From assembly GCA_023135165.1 (NCBI GenBank), contig JAGLTS010000049.1, positions 1-64,000 on the forward strand: a stretch of DNA of 64,000 bases, read 5' to 3'. The stretch is from Phycisphaerales bacterium. GTDB lineage: Bacteria; Planctomycetota; Phycisphaerae; Phycisphaerales; JAGLTS01. Every line of letters begins with the position of its first letter. Position 1 is the first letter of the stretch. Shown here in pieces: positions 8,267 through 17,009 of the stretch. Position numbers and translations under genes: made by a program. Under the pieces are notes generated by a model that searched no databases, was not told the DNA's origin, and saw only the letters and a list, made by a program, of their open reading frames with translations.

Positions 8267-10846
8267 CTACCGCAATGTTCTGAATGCCTTCTCCACTTGA
8301 GCGGCGGCCAGCATGAACCAGCCATTGGTGAAGTTCCGTGTTTCACTGGTGTGGTAAGCATATGTCCAGCCATACACACCGGTATCAACGATCGGGTAGT
8401 CCACAGGCAGTCTGTCAGCGATTACGTAGTTCCTCGTATCATAATCGCCCAGATTGAACAGCTTGCCGGTGCCAGCGTTGATACCATTGACGATCGAGCC
8501 GGGCACAACACCGTCTTCGTGTCCTTCGATAAAGCAATAGCGGTTGTGATAACACCCCGGCCCCTTACCAACGCCTGCCATCATCGAGATGTCCGCGGGG
8601 TTGAGACCCACGATCCACTGCAGTTGGCGCTCGGCCATATCGAGGTATTTGGTATCGTTCAGCAACAGGGCGGCGGTGGCCAGAATCCAGGCGTTTCTTG
8701 CCAGCACGCTGGACCTGCCGGGGATATTGCTCATCCCGCCATCCGGGCGGTATCCACCGACCTGTCCGAAAGGTGACATGTTGTGCAGCGGTTTTGTATA
8801 TGTTAGCCACGAGGCGAATACATCCGTTATGTCCGCCTTGAAAGGCGTGTCCGGATAGAGCATCATGTATTCGTAAAGGGCCAAAAAGTGCAGATCGGGA
8901 TTCGGCTGCCTGACGGTTTTTTCCTTGTCAGTGTGAAACAGGCCATCCTGCCCCCGAAGGGCCAGAATCACCTCAACGCGTTTCGTGGCGTCTCGCTCGT
9001 ACTTAGCCTCGTGCGTGATCTGGGACAATTCCAGATCGAGCAGGAGCAGCCCGGCGTTGAACATGAGAAAGCTGTCGCCCATGCCGACGCCGAAAGGACC
9101 TCTGTCCCCGACATGGCTCGGGTCCGTTTCACGGAGGATGTCGTGGCAACTCTCGGCGATCTGGAGCGTTGCGCGGTCCACTTCCTTCTGATAAGGAGCT
9201 GACAGCCGGGCGGTCCGCACCATCGCTGCCGCGGTGAACAGAGTCGTGGGCTTGCTGCTGCGTTGATGGATTTTCTCTATTTGCTCGAGCGTTGCTATCC
9301 GCGGCGGTCCCAGTTCCGGCGCGCCGCTCCACATCCACGGATCGATACCGCGGTTCACGATCGATAGAAACGATCCTTGATAGTACACCTTCTTGAAGAA
9401 CTGCACTTCCCACAGCGCCTCTTCGAGCAGTTTGGGGAGCCCGTCCCTCCGATCGCCCTCACGCTGCTGGGCACACTCCTCGAACAGATTGGTCAGGCCC
9501 CGAACGGCAAAATGTGCCGGCCCAATCCATTTGTTGTAGTCGCCGGCCGAGTGCCAGCCGCCGGTGGCTTCGACGACCCGCCCATCGGGCATGATAATCG
9601 CGTCATCGAGATGGCAGGCCTTGTGCCAGCCCGGGATCTCCGTTCCGCATCTCTGGTAATACAAAAACCCGGCGGCCTTCCGCCCCAGCTCGAGATAGAG
9701 CAACGGCCGAATGGGAAAGCTATAGGAGTCGCAGACTTCTTTCACGTCTTGGGCAAATCTGAGCCGGATTCTGTACAGTCCTGGCTTGCGGAAATCCGAG
9801 AAGTCCGCAACGAGGTTGTTCCCGCCCCAGATATGTTTCCCGGCATCCTCCAACGATCCTCGATAGACCACCGACTGGGTTGCCGGATGCTGTCTGTTGT
9901 TGAGCTGCTCAATGATCTCAAAAGAGCCGGACAGCACCCTGTTGTTCGTCCAGATGACCGCCCTCTTCGTGCCGTGCGTATGGTAGCCGCCGTGTGAGAC
10001 GATCGGGCGCACCGCCGCAGCCTGCGCGATGATCTGCCCTTGGGCCAACGGAGTCCAACTGTCTATCTGCTGTATGATTCTCCTGACCGTCCGTGCCGTC
10101 CTGACCTTGTCCTCCTCTGTCTTGGGCTCCTCTCCCTTGAGATACCCTCTAACCATGGGCGACGTGAATCGGATCACGCGCGGAAAATCCGTTACGGTTA
10201 TATCCCTGAATATGATCCGGCCGTCTTTAACTCGATGCTTTATGTTCTCAGGAACGCCGGTCAACAGATCGATCACAACGGCATCAGCCGGTTCGGGGTA
10301 ATCTACATTGAGGACATCGATGATTACGTCAGCGGTGACTCCCTTGAATCCCTCATGCGCATCGACTCCAAGCCAGAACGGCACCAAGGCGGTGTACATG
10401 CCATCTTGGCCCTCCTTCAGATATATCTGCGCCAGAAACCGGCTATCTGCGGTGTTGTCGTCGGCGAGGCGCGACCAGCAGCGCAAATCCGTCCTGTGCC
10501 ACGGAGTGTCATCAAAAAGAGCCGCGATATTCCGTATGACCGCGAACTCCAATGACTCGTCTTCTGCTTCGCCGACCGACCCGCGGGCGCCGGGCGTCCG
10601 CGGATGCCGATTGCTCGGCCTCACACCATGAGCCATGTCGAGCAGATACGTCCGCGCGAGGTGTTTCGCTCTGGCGCGCCCGTCCAGCTTGCCGGCGTCA
10701 TCGTGTGACTGAAGCGTCTGGCTGTGGAGGTCTGGCCTTGCAAACGCGTGCGGCGTGGCGCCAGGGGTTGTACCGGCACAAGAACCACAACAAGCAGCCA
10801 TTCCAAGGCATAGGCCGAGGACTATCGCATGTCCTGTACTGTTCAT
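8267..10846 (-). CDS. GH9-like glycoside hydrolase, altered catalytic motif
   Basis: The start at 10846 is chosen because AGGAG lies six bases upstream and a lipoprotein-type signal follows (GLCLGMAAC); a longer frame to 10927 has no such support. The 859-residue product has a unique N-terminal region to about 275, an Ig-like domain (about 280-380) and a GH9 barrel. The water-activating motif reads GGWHSAGDYNKW. The first of the two conserved aspartates is Ser (residue 433, TCG), while the second, D436, remains. The C-terminal YHTSETRNF keeps a Glu. Activity may be weakened or changed. It is transcribed toward the other GH9 genes and ends 66 bases from the + strand block. Confidence 0.9.
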   Translation of the reverse strand: MNSTGHAIVLGLCLGMAACCGSCAGTTPGATPHAFARPDLHSQTLQSHDDAGKLDGRARAKHLARTYLLDMAHGVRPSNRHPRTPGARGSVGEAEDESLEFAVIRNIAALFDDTPWHRTDLRCWSRLADDNTADSRFLAQIYLKEGQDGMYTALVPFWLGVDAHEGFKGVTADVIIDVLNVDYPEPADAVVIDLLTGVPENIKHRVKDGRIIFRDITVTDFPRVIRFTSPMVRGYLKGEEPKTEEDKVRTARTVRRIIQQIDSWTPLAQGQIIAQAAAVRPIVSHGGYHTHGTKRAVIWTNNRVLSGSFEIIEQLNNRQHPATQSVVYRGSLEDAGKHIWGGNNLVADFSDFRKPGLYRIRLRFAQDVKEVCDSYSFPIRPLLYLELGRKAAGFLYYQRCGTEIPGWHKACHLDDAIIMPDGRVVEATGGWHSAGDYNKWIGPAHFAVRGLTNLFEECAQQREGDRRDGLPKLLEEALWEVQFFKKVYYQGSFLSIVNRGIDPWMWSGAPELGPPRIATLEQIEKIHQRSSKPTTLFTAAAMVRTARLSAPYQKEVDRATLQIAESCHDILRETDPSHVGDRGPFGVGMGDSFLMFNAGLLLLDLELSQITHEAKYERDATKRVEVILALRGQDGLFHTDKEKTVRQPNPDLHFLALYEYMMLYPDTPFKADITDVFASWLTYTKPLHNMSPFGQVGGYRPDGGMSNIPGRSSVLARNAWILATAALLLNDTKYLDMAERQLQWIVGLNPADISMMAGVGKGPGCYHNRYCFIEGHEDGVVPGSIVNGINAGTGKLFNLGDYDTRNYVIADRLPVDYPIVDTGVYGWTYAYHTSETRNFTNGWFMLAAAQVEKAFRTLR

Positions 10847-11412
10847 GCTGATCTCCTGAGCTACTAGTTTACCCGCCACTCCAAAACGCCGCCGGAGAAT
10901 CCAGGACGCAGCTGAACCTCCAGGCACAACGCGTTTGTGTGAATGGCGTCGAACAGTATCTTATTGAAGCGGTCCACCGGACTGATTCGTGGAGTTCGTC
11001 CTCAAGTCCGCTCGGTCGCCCGAACTCCAGACGGGCGGGGGAACTCCTCTGCCTCTTCCACTCAGCGAGTTCGATTTCGCTGCAGGGTTCGAGTTGGACG
11101 GGTCTGCTAAACGGCAGCGGTTTGTTCAACAGAGAGTCTGAGAGTTCGCGGCGAGAACCTCGGCCAACGGAACGGAACGTACACGTTCCGGTTCGGACCC
11201 CAGTCCGCAGATCGCGAACCCGAGAGCGCCCCAGGGTACGGCGAGAGGCCCGTAAGCCTTTGGTACCAACGGATTACGACAACGCCCGAGGGCGTGGGCT
11301 CTCGGGCGTTTCCGCTAACTGGACTGGCCGTGGAAGTTCGGCCAAATGGGTGAAGCTCCCCGAACTGGACTCGAAACGGCCACCGGGTAGTGAGCGGACT
11401 GCGCCTCTTGCC
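10847..11412. other. gene-free stretch with one strong hairpin
   Basis: No convincing gene is seen. Close to the GH9 start lies its ribosome binding site (10853-10857 on the - strand). A perfect 10-bp inverted repeat (11281-11290 with 11301-11310, 10-base loop) occurs but has no T-run on either side, so it is not called a terminator. Near 11351-11375, read on the - strand, TTCGAGTCCAGTTCGGGG resembles a tRNA T-loop and acceptor end, but the other T-stem strand is missing. Confidence 0.4.
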
Positions 11413-11486
11413 TAGGCGTGTTTCAGGCGTGCCGGCACGTCCAAGTTTGCCGCATTCTGCCGCGCTGGCGGATTGTGATATCTCCC
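11413..11486 (+). repeat. left arm of tRNA-associated repeat
   Basis: The segment contains GGCGTG direct repeats (AGGCGTGTTTCAGGCGTG) followed by TTTGCCGCATTCTGCCG. The same order is found at 15846, about 17865 and 55351. Spaced short repeats beside a conserved core resemble arm-type integrase binding sites, but no integrase gene is in the window. Confidence 0.55.
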
Positions 11487-11531
11487 TAAGTACCAGTGAG
11501 ATAAGGCGTTACGGCCGTTTCTCGCTCGCCT

Positions 11532-11573
11532 CTCATAACCCGGAGGTCGTAGGTTCGAATCCTACCCCCGCTA
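11532..11573 (+). pseudogene. initiator tRNA-fMet (CAU) 3' half
   Basis: The sequence starts with the anticodon loop CTCATAA, continues with the CCC anticodon-stem strand, the variable region, a perfect T-arm (GTAGG TTCGAAT CCTAC) and the acceptor strand CCCCGCTA. These are the bases of the 3' half of a bacterial initiator tRNA. The 5' half is absent: the bases before the loop cannot pair with CCC. It is not a working tRNA but a displaced half of the kind left when an element integrates in the anticodon loop. Confidence 0.8.
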
Positions 11574-11589
11574 TTCGCTAACGCGTGGA

Positions 11590-11621
11590 AGGCCAGCCAC
11601 TTACGGCTGGCCTGTTCTTTT
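11590..11621 (+). terminator. Rho-independent terminator after tRNA half, copy 1
   Basis: A perfect 9-bp stem (AGGCCAGCC with GGCTGGCCT), a 6-base loop and the tail GTTCTTTT follow the tRNA half by 16 bases. It was probably the native terminator of the tRNA gene and moved with it. Confidence 0.85.
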
Positions 11622-11628
11622 GCGCCAA

Positions 11629-11970
11629 AGACGCCAGGCGTGTCTACGCTTGCCGGTAGCTCCGCGATCGGTCTGGCATCACTCCTCTCAGAATCCGGAG
11701 GTCAGGAGTCGTCGGTGTAGTCGGTGTCCGCTTTGGAGGGACCCGTCCCTGGTGAAAACTCCATCCGGGGGATCGAATGACGATCCAAATTGCTCTCAGG
11801 ATGGGCATTCCGTGCTCCAACATCGCCAGAAAGCCAGCAGCTTTCTCCATCGGGAGGCCGAATGGGCCTGCTCGTAAGTCGTGATTCGGCAAGGAGTACA
11901 GAGTTACTGCCAGGGACAAGGTACACTTCTCAAACTCTCGCGCTCCTTAGACTACAAACGCCGTCATGAG
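11629..11970. other. non-coding stretch with right-arm repeats
   Basis: CCAGGCGTGTCTACGCTTGC directly follows copy 1 and recurs after copy 2 (about 18081) and, diverged, after the collapsed copy (about 55486). Beyond that, GTCCCTGGTG and CATCCGG near 11737-11757 are echoed near 17665-17685. No gene is evident. Confidence 0.45.
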
Positions 11971-14403
11971 TCAGCGCGGGAGACGAGCAAACAGGACCAT
12001 GGCCGCGGCGTAGGACACGATGGCAGCGATCGATACCATGTGGTAGCCCCCCGTCATCGCGAGCACCATGGCCAGCGGTGGCGCCAGCACCGACGCGAAC
12101 CCGTTGACTCCCCACGCCCATGGAACAAGGGCTGACGCCGCCGCATCGACTCGCGTGAGCGCGAGGGGAAAGGGAAAACCCATGAGGAGCGCCAGCGGCG
12201 CCACGACCGCGACCCCCACCACGCTGCGCATCACCAGGGCGACTCCCCCCGCCAGATCGATCGACATGGGAACGAGCAGAAGGAGGTCGATCACCGCAAC
12301 GACGATCAGCAGGGCGATCGTCAGCGCAACCGCGCGGCGGCCCGCTCCGGTGACGCGCTGCGCAACTAGGCTGCCCAGCCCAGAGAATGCCAGGAAGGCG
12401 GTGATCGTGATCGACGCCGCATGCACCGGGTCGCCGATCAGACGGGTGAGCCGGGACAGCATGACCATCTCCAGCAGGAGGTAGCCCAGGCCGATCGCGC
12501 CGAAGTAGAGAGCTGTGACCGTCTTGTCCGGCGCGCGCCGCACGCTTCGCACGATCAACAGCGGAGCCAGGGTCATGACAAGGGCCGTTAACCCGATGAA
12601 CGCGGCGGCGGCCAGGACGAAGAGGTAGGCGGTATCGGCGCGGGTCAGCCAGAGATCGCCGAACGTCGCGCGAAGCGCACCGATAGATCGGATCCGGCAG
12701 AAGTCGAGGAAGAACGGCCGCTCATCGGTCGGGGGCCGGATGTCGAAGGGCCATGCCTCGATGAACCCCGGCGCGTCCGCAGAGCACAGACGGCGGATCG
12801 CGTGGTGATACCAGTCTCCTGCCTCTCCGGTCGGACCGTCCAGCATATCCGGCTGGTTGAGTTCGTCATCGCGGATGCCAGGGAACCAGACCGGCGTGAG
12901 GGATCGCTCCTCGCAGACATGCCGCACGCGCTCGATGTCGTCGTTGGACCAGGGTGATCGCTTGACGAGCGTGACAACGGAAAGGTAGTCGCGAACGACG
13001 ACGAGATGATCCTGCGGACGGTCGATCCCGAACCGCCGCAGCGCCGCGACGACGGTGGCGAACAGCTTCAGGTTGTCACGTGGCGGACTCTGGATCCCAC
13101 GGCAGGTCGAAAGCAGTCCGTCTGGCGCGAGCGCTGACAAAGCGGCCTCGAAGCCCTCCGTCGTGGCCAAGTGGTCTTCCATCAAGCCGCCCAGGCCGCC
13201 GGAGCCGGCCGTCATCGCCTCCAGGGCGACGAGTTGGATGAGGTCGTAGGTCGCCGGCGGATGCTCGACCACGTGACGCGGATCGGCGGACACCAGGCGA
13301 ACTTGCGGTAGCGCGAGGAACGCGGCGCCGTAGCCGACGTCTCGGTCGCCGAGCAGTCGAACCAGCGTGCGGTTTGGTTGGACGACATCGATCGCGGATG
13401 CATCATGGCGCGCGCCAAGCCAGACGTTCGCGCCTCCGACCTCGCCGAGCAACAGGACACGCGGTTCCGGCGGGAGCAGATCGTACGGCACTGCCATCAG
13501 AGTCAAGTCGACGACCGCAGCCTCGTCGGGCGTGCGCGCGTGCAGAAGCGATCCCACCCAGTGACCGTCGATGATGACCGCGTCGATCGGTGGCGGCATG
13601 CCCTCCATCGAGAGAAAGGGGAACTCGTGGAGGATCGAGCCGCGGTAAATCTCGACACGGCCGCGCGGGCTCCGACTGAGGCCTACGCGGTGCGCTGATC
13701 CCTGTCGCTCGAACTGGGCGACGAGGACACCGTACTTCGTCGGATCCATGCGAATGCGTGGTGGATCGATCGCCAGCCAGACGGCGACGCCGGCGGAGAG
13801 GACAACGACGAGGCCGAGTCGCAAGCGCCACCTCTCGCGTGGGCCTGCGAGCGCTGCCGGCAAGGCGATCCCGCCGAACAGCGCTGGCAACCAGGACGCC
13901 GGGACGATGAACATAGCGCCGGTGGCGATGAGCGCGCCGGCGGCACTGCCCGCGAGATTGGAGGCATAGACGAAGGGCAGACGCTCCCGGGCGAGCATCA
14001 GCGCCAAGCCAATCACCGTCGCCCCGAGAAGGAAGGGAATCTGGAGCAGGATCCAGAACAGGATCCACCAGGCGATCTGCTGGAACATGAGCGTCGGCAG
14101 GACGCGGGCTTCGACCGGAACGAGCTGCGCAATCGCGACGCAAACGGGCATCGATAAGGCGGTCAGCAGCGATAGTCCCACGAACACCGCGTCGGCACGA
14201 GGTCGCACCCACTGGCGCGTCAAACACAACACCGTGCCGCTTGCCCCAAAGCCGAGCAGCGCCACGCTGATGATCAGGAACGCGAAGTGATGCCAGCTCG
14301 CAATGAGGAGCATGCGCATCAGGGAGATTTCGAAGCCAAGCACGGCGACGGAAACGAACGCCGTGATCCAGGCGAGCCGCGGGATGGAAGGGGCGGAGGA
14401 CAC
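11971..14403 (-). CDS. membrane protein with spermidine-synthase-like domain
   Basis: This 810-residue protein has an N-terminal block of about six membrane spans (residues 10-220), a soluble methyltransferase/spermidine-synthase-like Rossmann domain in the middle (about 270-520, with VLLLGEVGGANVWLG and TYDLIQL) and another group of spans (about 610-805). That three-part layout is found in planctomycete and other bacterial proteins annotated as spermidine synthase-like. The glycine-rich loop is GEVGGAN rather than the strict GGGDG, so polyamine synthesis is unproven. The start is GTG at 14403 with no clear ribosome binding site. It lies 103 bases downstream of the PCMT gene and may be co-transcribed with it. 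Confidence 0.7.
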   Translation of the reverse strand: MSSAPSIPRLAWITAFVSVAVLGFEISLMRMLLIASWHHFAFLIISVALLGFGASGTVLCLTRQWVRPRADAVFVGLSLLTALSMPVCVAIAQLVPVEARVLPTLMFQQIAWWILFWILLQIPFLLGATVIGLALMLARERLPFVYASNLAGSAAGALIATGAMFIVPASWLPALFGGIALPAALAGPRERWRLRLGLVVVLSAGVAVWLAIDPPRIRMDPTKYGVLVAQFERQGSAHRVGLSRSPRGRVEIYRGSILHEFPFLSMEGMPPPIDAVIIDGHWVGSLLHARTPDEAAVVDLTLMAVPYDLLPPEPRVLLLGEVGGANVWLGARHDASAIDVVQPNRTLVRLLGDRDVGYGAAFLALPQVRLVSADPRHVVEHPPATYDLIQLVALEAMTAGSGGLGGLMEDHLATTEGFEAALSALAPDGLLSTCRGIQSPPRDNLKLFATVVAALRRFGIDRPQDHLVVVRDYLSVVTLVKRSPWSNDDIERVRHVCEERSLTPVWFPGIRDDELNQPDMLDGPTGEAGDWYHHAIRRLCSADAPGFIEAWPFDIRPPTDERPFFLDFCRIRSIGALRATFGDLWLTRADTAYLFVLAAAAFIGLTALVMTLAPLLIVRSVRRAPDKTVTALYFGAIGLGYLLLEMVMLSRLTRLIGDPVHAASITITAFLAFSGLGSLVAQRVTGAGRRAVALTIALLIVVAVIDLLLLVPMSIDLAGGVALVMRSVVGVAVVAPLALLMGFPFPLALTRVDAAASALVPWAWGVNGFASVLAPPLAMVLAMTGGYHMVSIAAIVSYAAAMVLFARLPR

Positions 14404-14506
14404 GGCAGTTCAATAACCACGGGAGCGGCGCTGCGATGGTACGGGAACCGTTGGTTTCTGTCCCCTTCTCCGTCACGGTCAGGTGCGGTGATGGCCGGAC
14501 TGTCGC

Positions 14507-15382
14507 TTAATCGTCTTCGTCTTCCCCGAGATCGCCCGTCAGTGGCACGAACCTGACCGCCATAAGGGAGCGCGAGCGGCGCTCACCCTCCTGAGTCTTC
14601 TCCAGAAAGATCAGGCGTTGCACCTCGTACCGCCCGCCGACGGGGATCACCATCTTCCCGCCGGGCGCGAGTTGCTCCCACAGTGGAGGGGGCACATGGC
14701 CGGCAGCAGCCGTCACAATGATGGCATCGAACGGCGCGTGCTCCTCCCACCCGTAGTAGCCATCGCCGTGCTTCCACTTAATGTCTGTGTATCCCTGCTC
14801 CTTCAGGACGCGTCCTGCAGTTTTTGCGAGCGGCTCAATGATCTCGATCGTGAAGACATTGGGGGTCAGTTGTCCGAGGACGGCGGCCTGATAGCCCGAG
14901 CCCGTGCCGATCTCCAGCACGCGGTCGCCGGGCTCAAGTTGAAGCACCTCGGTCATGAACGCCACGATGTAGGGCTGCGAGATAGTCTGGCCGTGACCGA
15001 TCGGCAAAGGCGTGTCGTCGTAGGCGCGGTTGCGCAACTTCTCCGGCACGAAGACGTGACGAGGCACCGTGCGCAATGCCTCGAGCACTGTCTCATCGGC
15101 GACCGCCTTGCGTATGTCGGGCGGGTCAGCGATCTGCCGCCGGACCATTTCGTGGCGATCCTCGACGCGCTGGTCTGCGGCAGCCGGCCGAGGCGGCGAC
15201 CACTCCTCGCGCGCCAGCTCGTCGCGCCCAGGCTCATTCGACGTCGCGTTCTGACCGGCGAGCGGCGTATCGACACCGCTGGACGTCTCGTCCTCGGGTG
15301 GCGCCAGCCAAAGGAACGCGGCGCCGAGCAGCAGGACCGTTGTCACTACTGCCGCGCTCGTGATGACCCTGATGCCGATCAT
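14507..15382 (-). CDS. pcm: protein-L-isoaspartate O-methyltransferase
   Basis: The 291-residue protein carries the PCMT domain from about 75 to 280: PLPIGHGQTISQPYIVAFM, then the SAM-binding loop LEIGTGSGYQ (156-165) and FDAIIVTAAAGHVPPPL. These enzymes methylate isoaspartate residues in aged proteins so that they return to normal Asp. Unlike the usual roughly 210-residue cytosolic form, it begins with a hydrophobic segment (about 8-27) and a Pro/Glu-rich linker, so it is probably anchored or exported and acts on periplasmic proteins. It lies in the segment bracketed by the 142-bp repeats. Confidence 0.9.
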   Translation of the reverse strand: MIGIRVITSAAVVTTVLLLGAAFLWLAPPEDETSSGVDTPLAGQNATSNEPGRDELAREEWSPPRPAAADQRVEDRHEMVRRQIADPPDIRKAVADETVLEALRTVPRHVFVPEKLRNRAYDDTPLPIGHGQTISQPYIVAFMTEVLQLEPGDRVLEIGTGSGYQAAVLGQLTPNVFTIEIIEPLAKTAGRVLKEQGYTDIKWKHGDGYYGWEEHAPFDAIIVTAAAGHVPPPLWEQLAPGGKMVIPVGGRYEVQRLIFLEKTQEGERRSRSLMAVRFVPLTGDLGEDEDD

Positions 15383-15488
15383 GGCTTTCTCGCGATTCTC
15401 TCCCGAGGAGGCACGAGATGCAAGGCAATAATCGTCGTTGGGGGCGAAACACTGGGATCGAGGCCTCGTGGCAGCCCTCCCGCCGCGA

Positions 15489-15706
15489 CTGCTCCCCCGC
15501 TCGGCTCTCTTGCTCGAGATCGCTGCACTCGAGCATCAGTTAATTGTCCTCCGACGCTCTGCCAAGCGCCCCCGCCTCCGTCAGTCCGATCGCATCCTCT
15601 GGGTCTGGCTGTCACGCCTCTGACCACAATGGCATCGCTGCATCGTCATCATGCAACCTGAGACCGTGATCCGGTGGCACCGCCAGGAATTGCGACTCGT
15701 CTGGCG
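15489..15706 (+). pseudogene. IS transposase N-terminal relic (rve family)
   Basis: The frame reads LEIAALEHQLIVLRRSAKRP, then RLRQSDRILWVWLSRL, an in-frame TGA (15621-15623) where the family has Trp, and then QPETVIRWHRQELRLVWR. This is the N-terminal part of an integrase-core transposase common in planctomycetes and acidobacteria. The catalytic DDE domain is missing. Other pieces of the same family lie near 18120, 34221 and 37900. Confidence 0.75.
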
Positions 15707-15845
15707 TTCACCCTCCTTGCTGCAACCGGTGCTCACTCACTGCGCTGCCCGGAAATGCCGCCGCGAACGGCGTCAGGCCACCGGAAGGTAGGGGGCGCAT
15801 GTGCCCTCCATAACGCTGACCTCCGGTCATTGTCGAGATCCATAT

Positions 15846-15983
15846 CCAGGCGTGTTTTGGGCGTGCTGACACGTCCTGGTTTGCCGCGTTTTGCCGCATT
15901 CTGCCGAACTCGGAGATCCCCGGATCTTCATAAGTACCAGTGAGATAAGGCGTTACGGTGGTTTCTCGCTCGCCCCTCATAAC
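15846..15983 (+). repeat. tRNA-associated repeat, left half joined to repeat B
   Basis: The segment matches the left arm and the TAAGTACCAGTGAGATAAGG block of the 142-bp repeats up to CTCATAAC (15976-15983). The sequence then switches from the tRNA half to an unrelated 312-bp repeat (B). The switch point is the anticodon-loop octamer, so this looks like a hybrid recombination junction. Confidence 0.65.
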
Positions 15984-16287
15984 ACGACGGTCAGCGCCTG
16001 CAAGTTGTTGTGAATCAAGAACTTGCAGATGACCGCCGGGAATTACCTGGGAGGTCGGCTACTGAGAGGCTGGGAATAGAGATCTGGCGCAGGACTGGCA
16101 GGCGTGGGCAGTGCTGGGCAGGCGTGCGCGAGTTCTGATCCTGGGTGCACCTGTTCATCAAGGAGGAGAATGCGTGTGTGCGTATGCCCTGGTGCGACAA
16201 GGGGTGCAGTATTCCTGCCAGAGACAGGGGGAGACAACGAGGACGACTGCAGAAACTCAGCGGGTTCTGTGATACGACTGCGGCGGT
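15976..16287 (+). repeat. dispersed 312-bp repeat B, copy 1
   Basis: The segment matches 38150-38460 with roughly nine of ten bases the same by eye. It begins with CTCATAACACGACGGTCAGC and contains an inverted repeat (TGCAAGTT at 15999, AACTTGCA at 16020) and two GCAGGCGTG motifs. A 92-codon frame is open in copy 2, but in copy 1 it has a TGA (GTTCTGATCC) and an indel, so coding is doubtful. Confidence 0.7.
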
Positions 16288-16742
16288 GAAGAAGGCCAAG
16301 TCCGCCTCATCGGCGGGTCTCTCGATCGGAGGTTGTGATCATGGTTGGGCGAGCTGATGGCCTGAGCGAGGTACCCTCCTGGATCACAGGCTGCATTCCA
16401 GCGACGGACAAGCGTAGGGGCTGACCGCGAACGACGCGATCGTGGTCGCGGCTCGCATTCTCTGGAGTGAGCCCGCCGCGGTAGATTCCTCGCGCGCACG
16501 CGCGTGGCTCGCTCAACCCGCGGAGCCGACTAGCTTCAGCGGCTGATCTTCCGGGTCGCCAAGTCGGTTGACTGCGTTGCGGTTCGAGCCCGGCACAAGG
16601 TGCCCGTAGACATCCACGGTCGTCTGGATGGATGCGAGCTGGAGCAGCCACGCAGGCACAAATCGCTGCGAGAGAGGTCGTTTCGGTCGAATCGAGCGGT
16701 TCGTTCGTCTATGATCGCGTTTCGGAATCTGATAACTGCGAA
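16288..16742. other. gene-free stretch
   Basis: I see no gene, repeat or RNA here. Short frames on both strands lack family resemblance. The end of the stretch must carry the expression signals of the zinc-ribbon gene pair, but no clear promoter is visible. Confidence 0.35.
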
Positions 16743-17009
16743 ATGCCGGTTACTTCTATCAAGTTCATCGGGAGTCTGGTTCCTTACCTGGCTATCTGCT
16801 GCACACCCATGTGGTTCTGGGAGATTGCCAGAAAAGCCCGGCATCGTCGCATTGGTGATGTCATGCTTGGGCACCTCCGCTGCCCGCACTGCGGCTACGA
16901 CATCTGCGGTCTGCCCATCGATCCTGAGGATGGAGCCACCGTCTGCCCTGACTGCGGCTGTGCCTGGAGATTGGATGATCGCCGGAATGCTGGAGGTCAG
17001 GATAAATGA
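16743..17009 (+). CDS. small zinc-ribbon membrane protein
   Basis: The start at 16743 gives an 88-residue protein with one hydrophobic segment (about 6-24) followed by a two-CxxC zinc ribbon: CPHCGYDICGLP and, about 18 residues later, CPDCG. This ribbon, with CGYDxxGL, is very common in short Phycisphaerae and planctomycete membrane proteins of unknown function. An upstream in-frame extension to 16632 has low-complexity sequence and was not chosen. Its stop overlaps the next start (ATGA). Confidence 0.68.
   Translation: MPVTSIKFIGSLVPYLAICCTPMWFWEIARKARHRRIGDVMLGHLRCPHCGYDICGLPIDPEDGATVCPDCGCAWRLDDRRNAGGQDK

Larger units (their letters stand above)
11487..11628 (+). repeat. 142-bp perfect direct repeat, copy 1
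   Basis: This block is identical base for base to 17937-18078, 6,450 bp downstream. It contains TAAGTACCAGTGAGATAAGG, the 3' half of an initiator tRNA gene and a Rho-independent terminator. Such perfect identity in a region full of decayed sequence indicates recent duplication or recombination. It is consistent with the two ends of an integrated segment using the tRNA as attachment site. Confidence 0.85.

Noticed and set aside
11281-11310. Perfect 10-bp hairpin as a terminator
   Set aside because: No T-run follows on either strand and no gene ends nearby.
11351-11375. tRNA-like T-loop and acceptor sequence on the - strand
   Set aside because: Only one strand of the T-stem is present; the partner strand does not match, so it is too weak to call.
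11532-11573. Functional initiator tRNA gene
   Set aside because: The 5' half (acceptor, D-arm, anticodon-stem strand) is absent in both copies.
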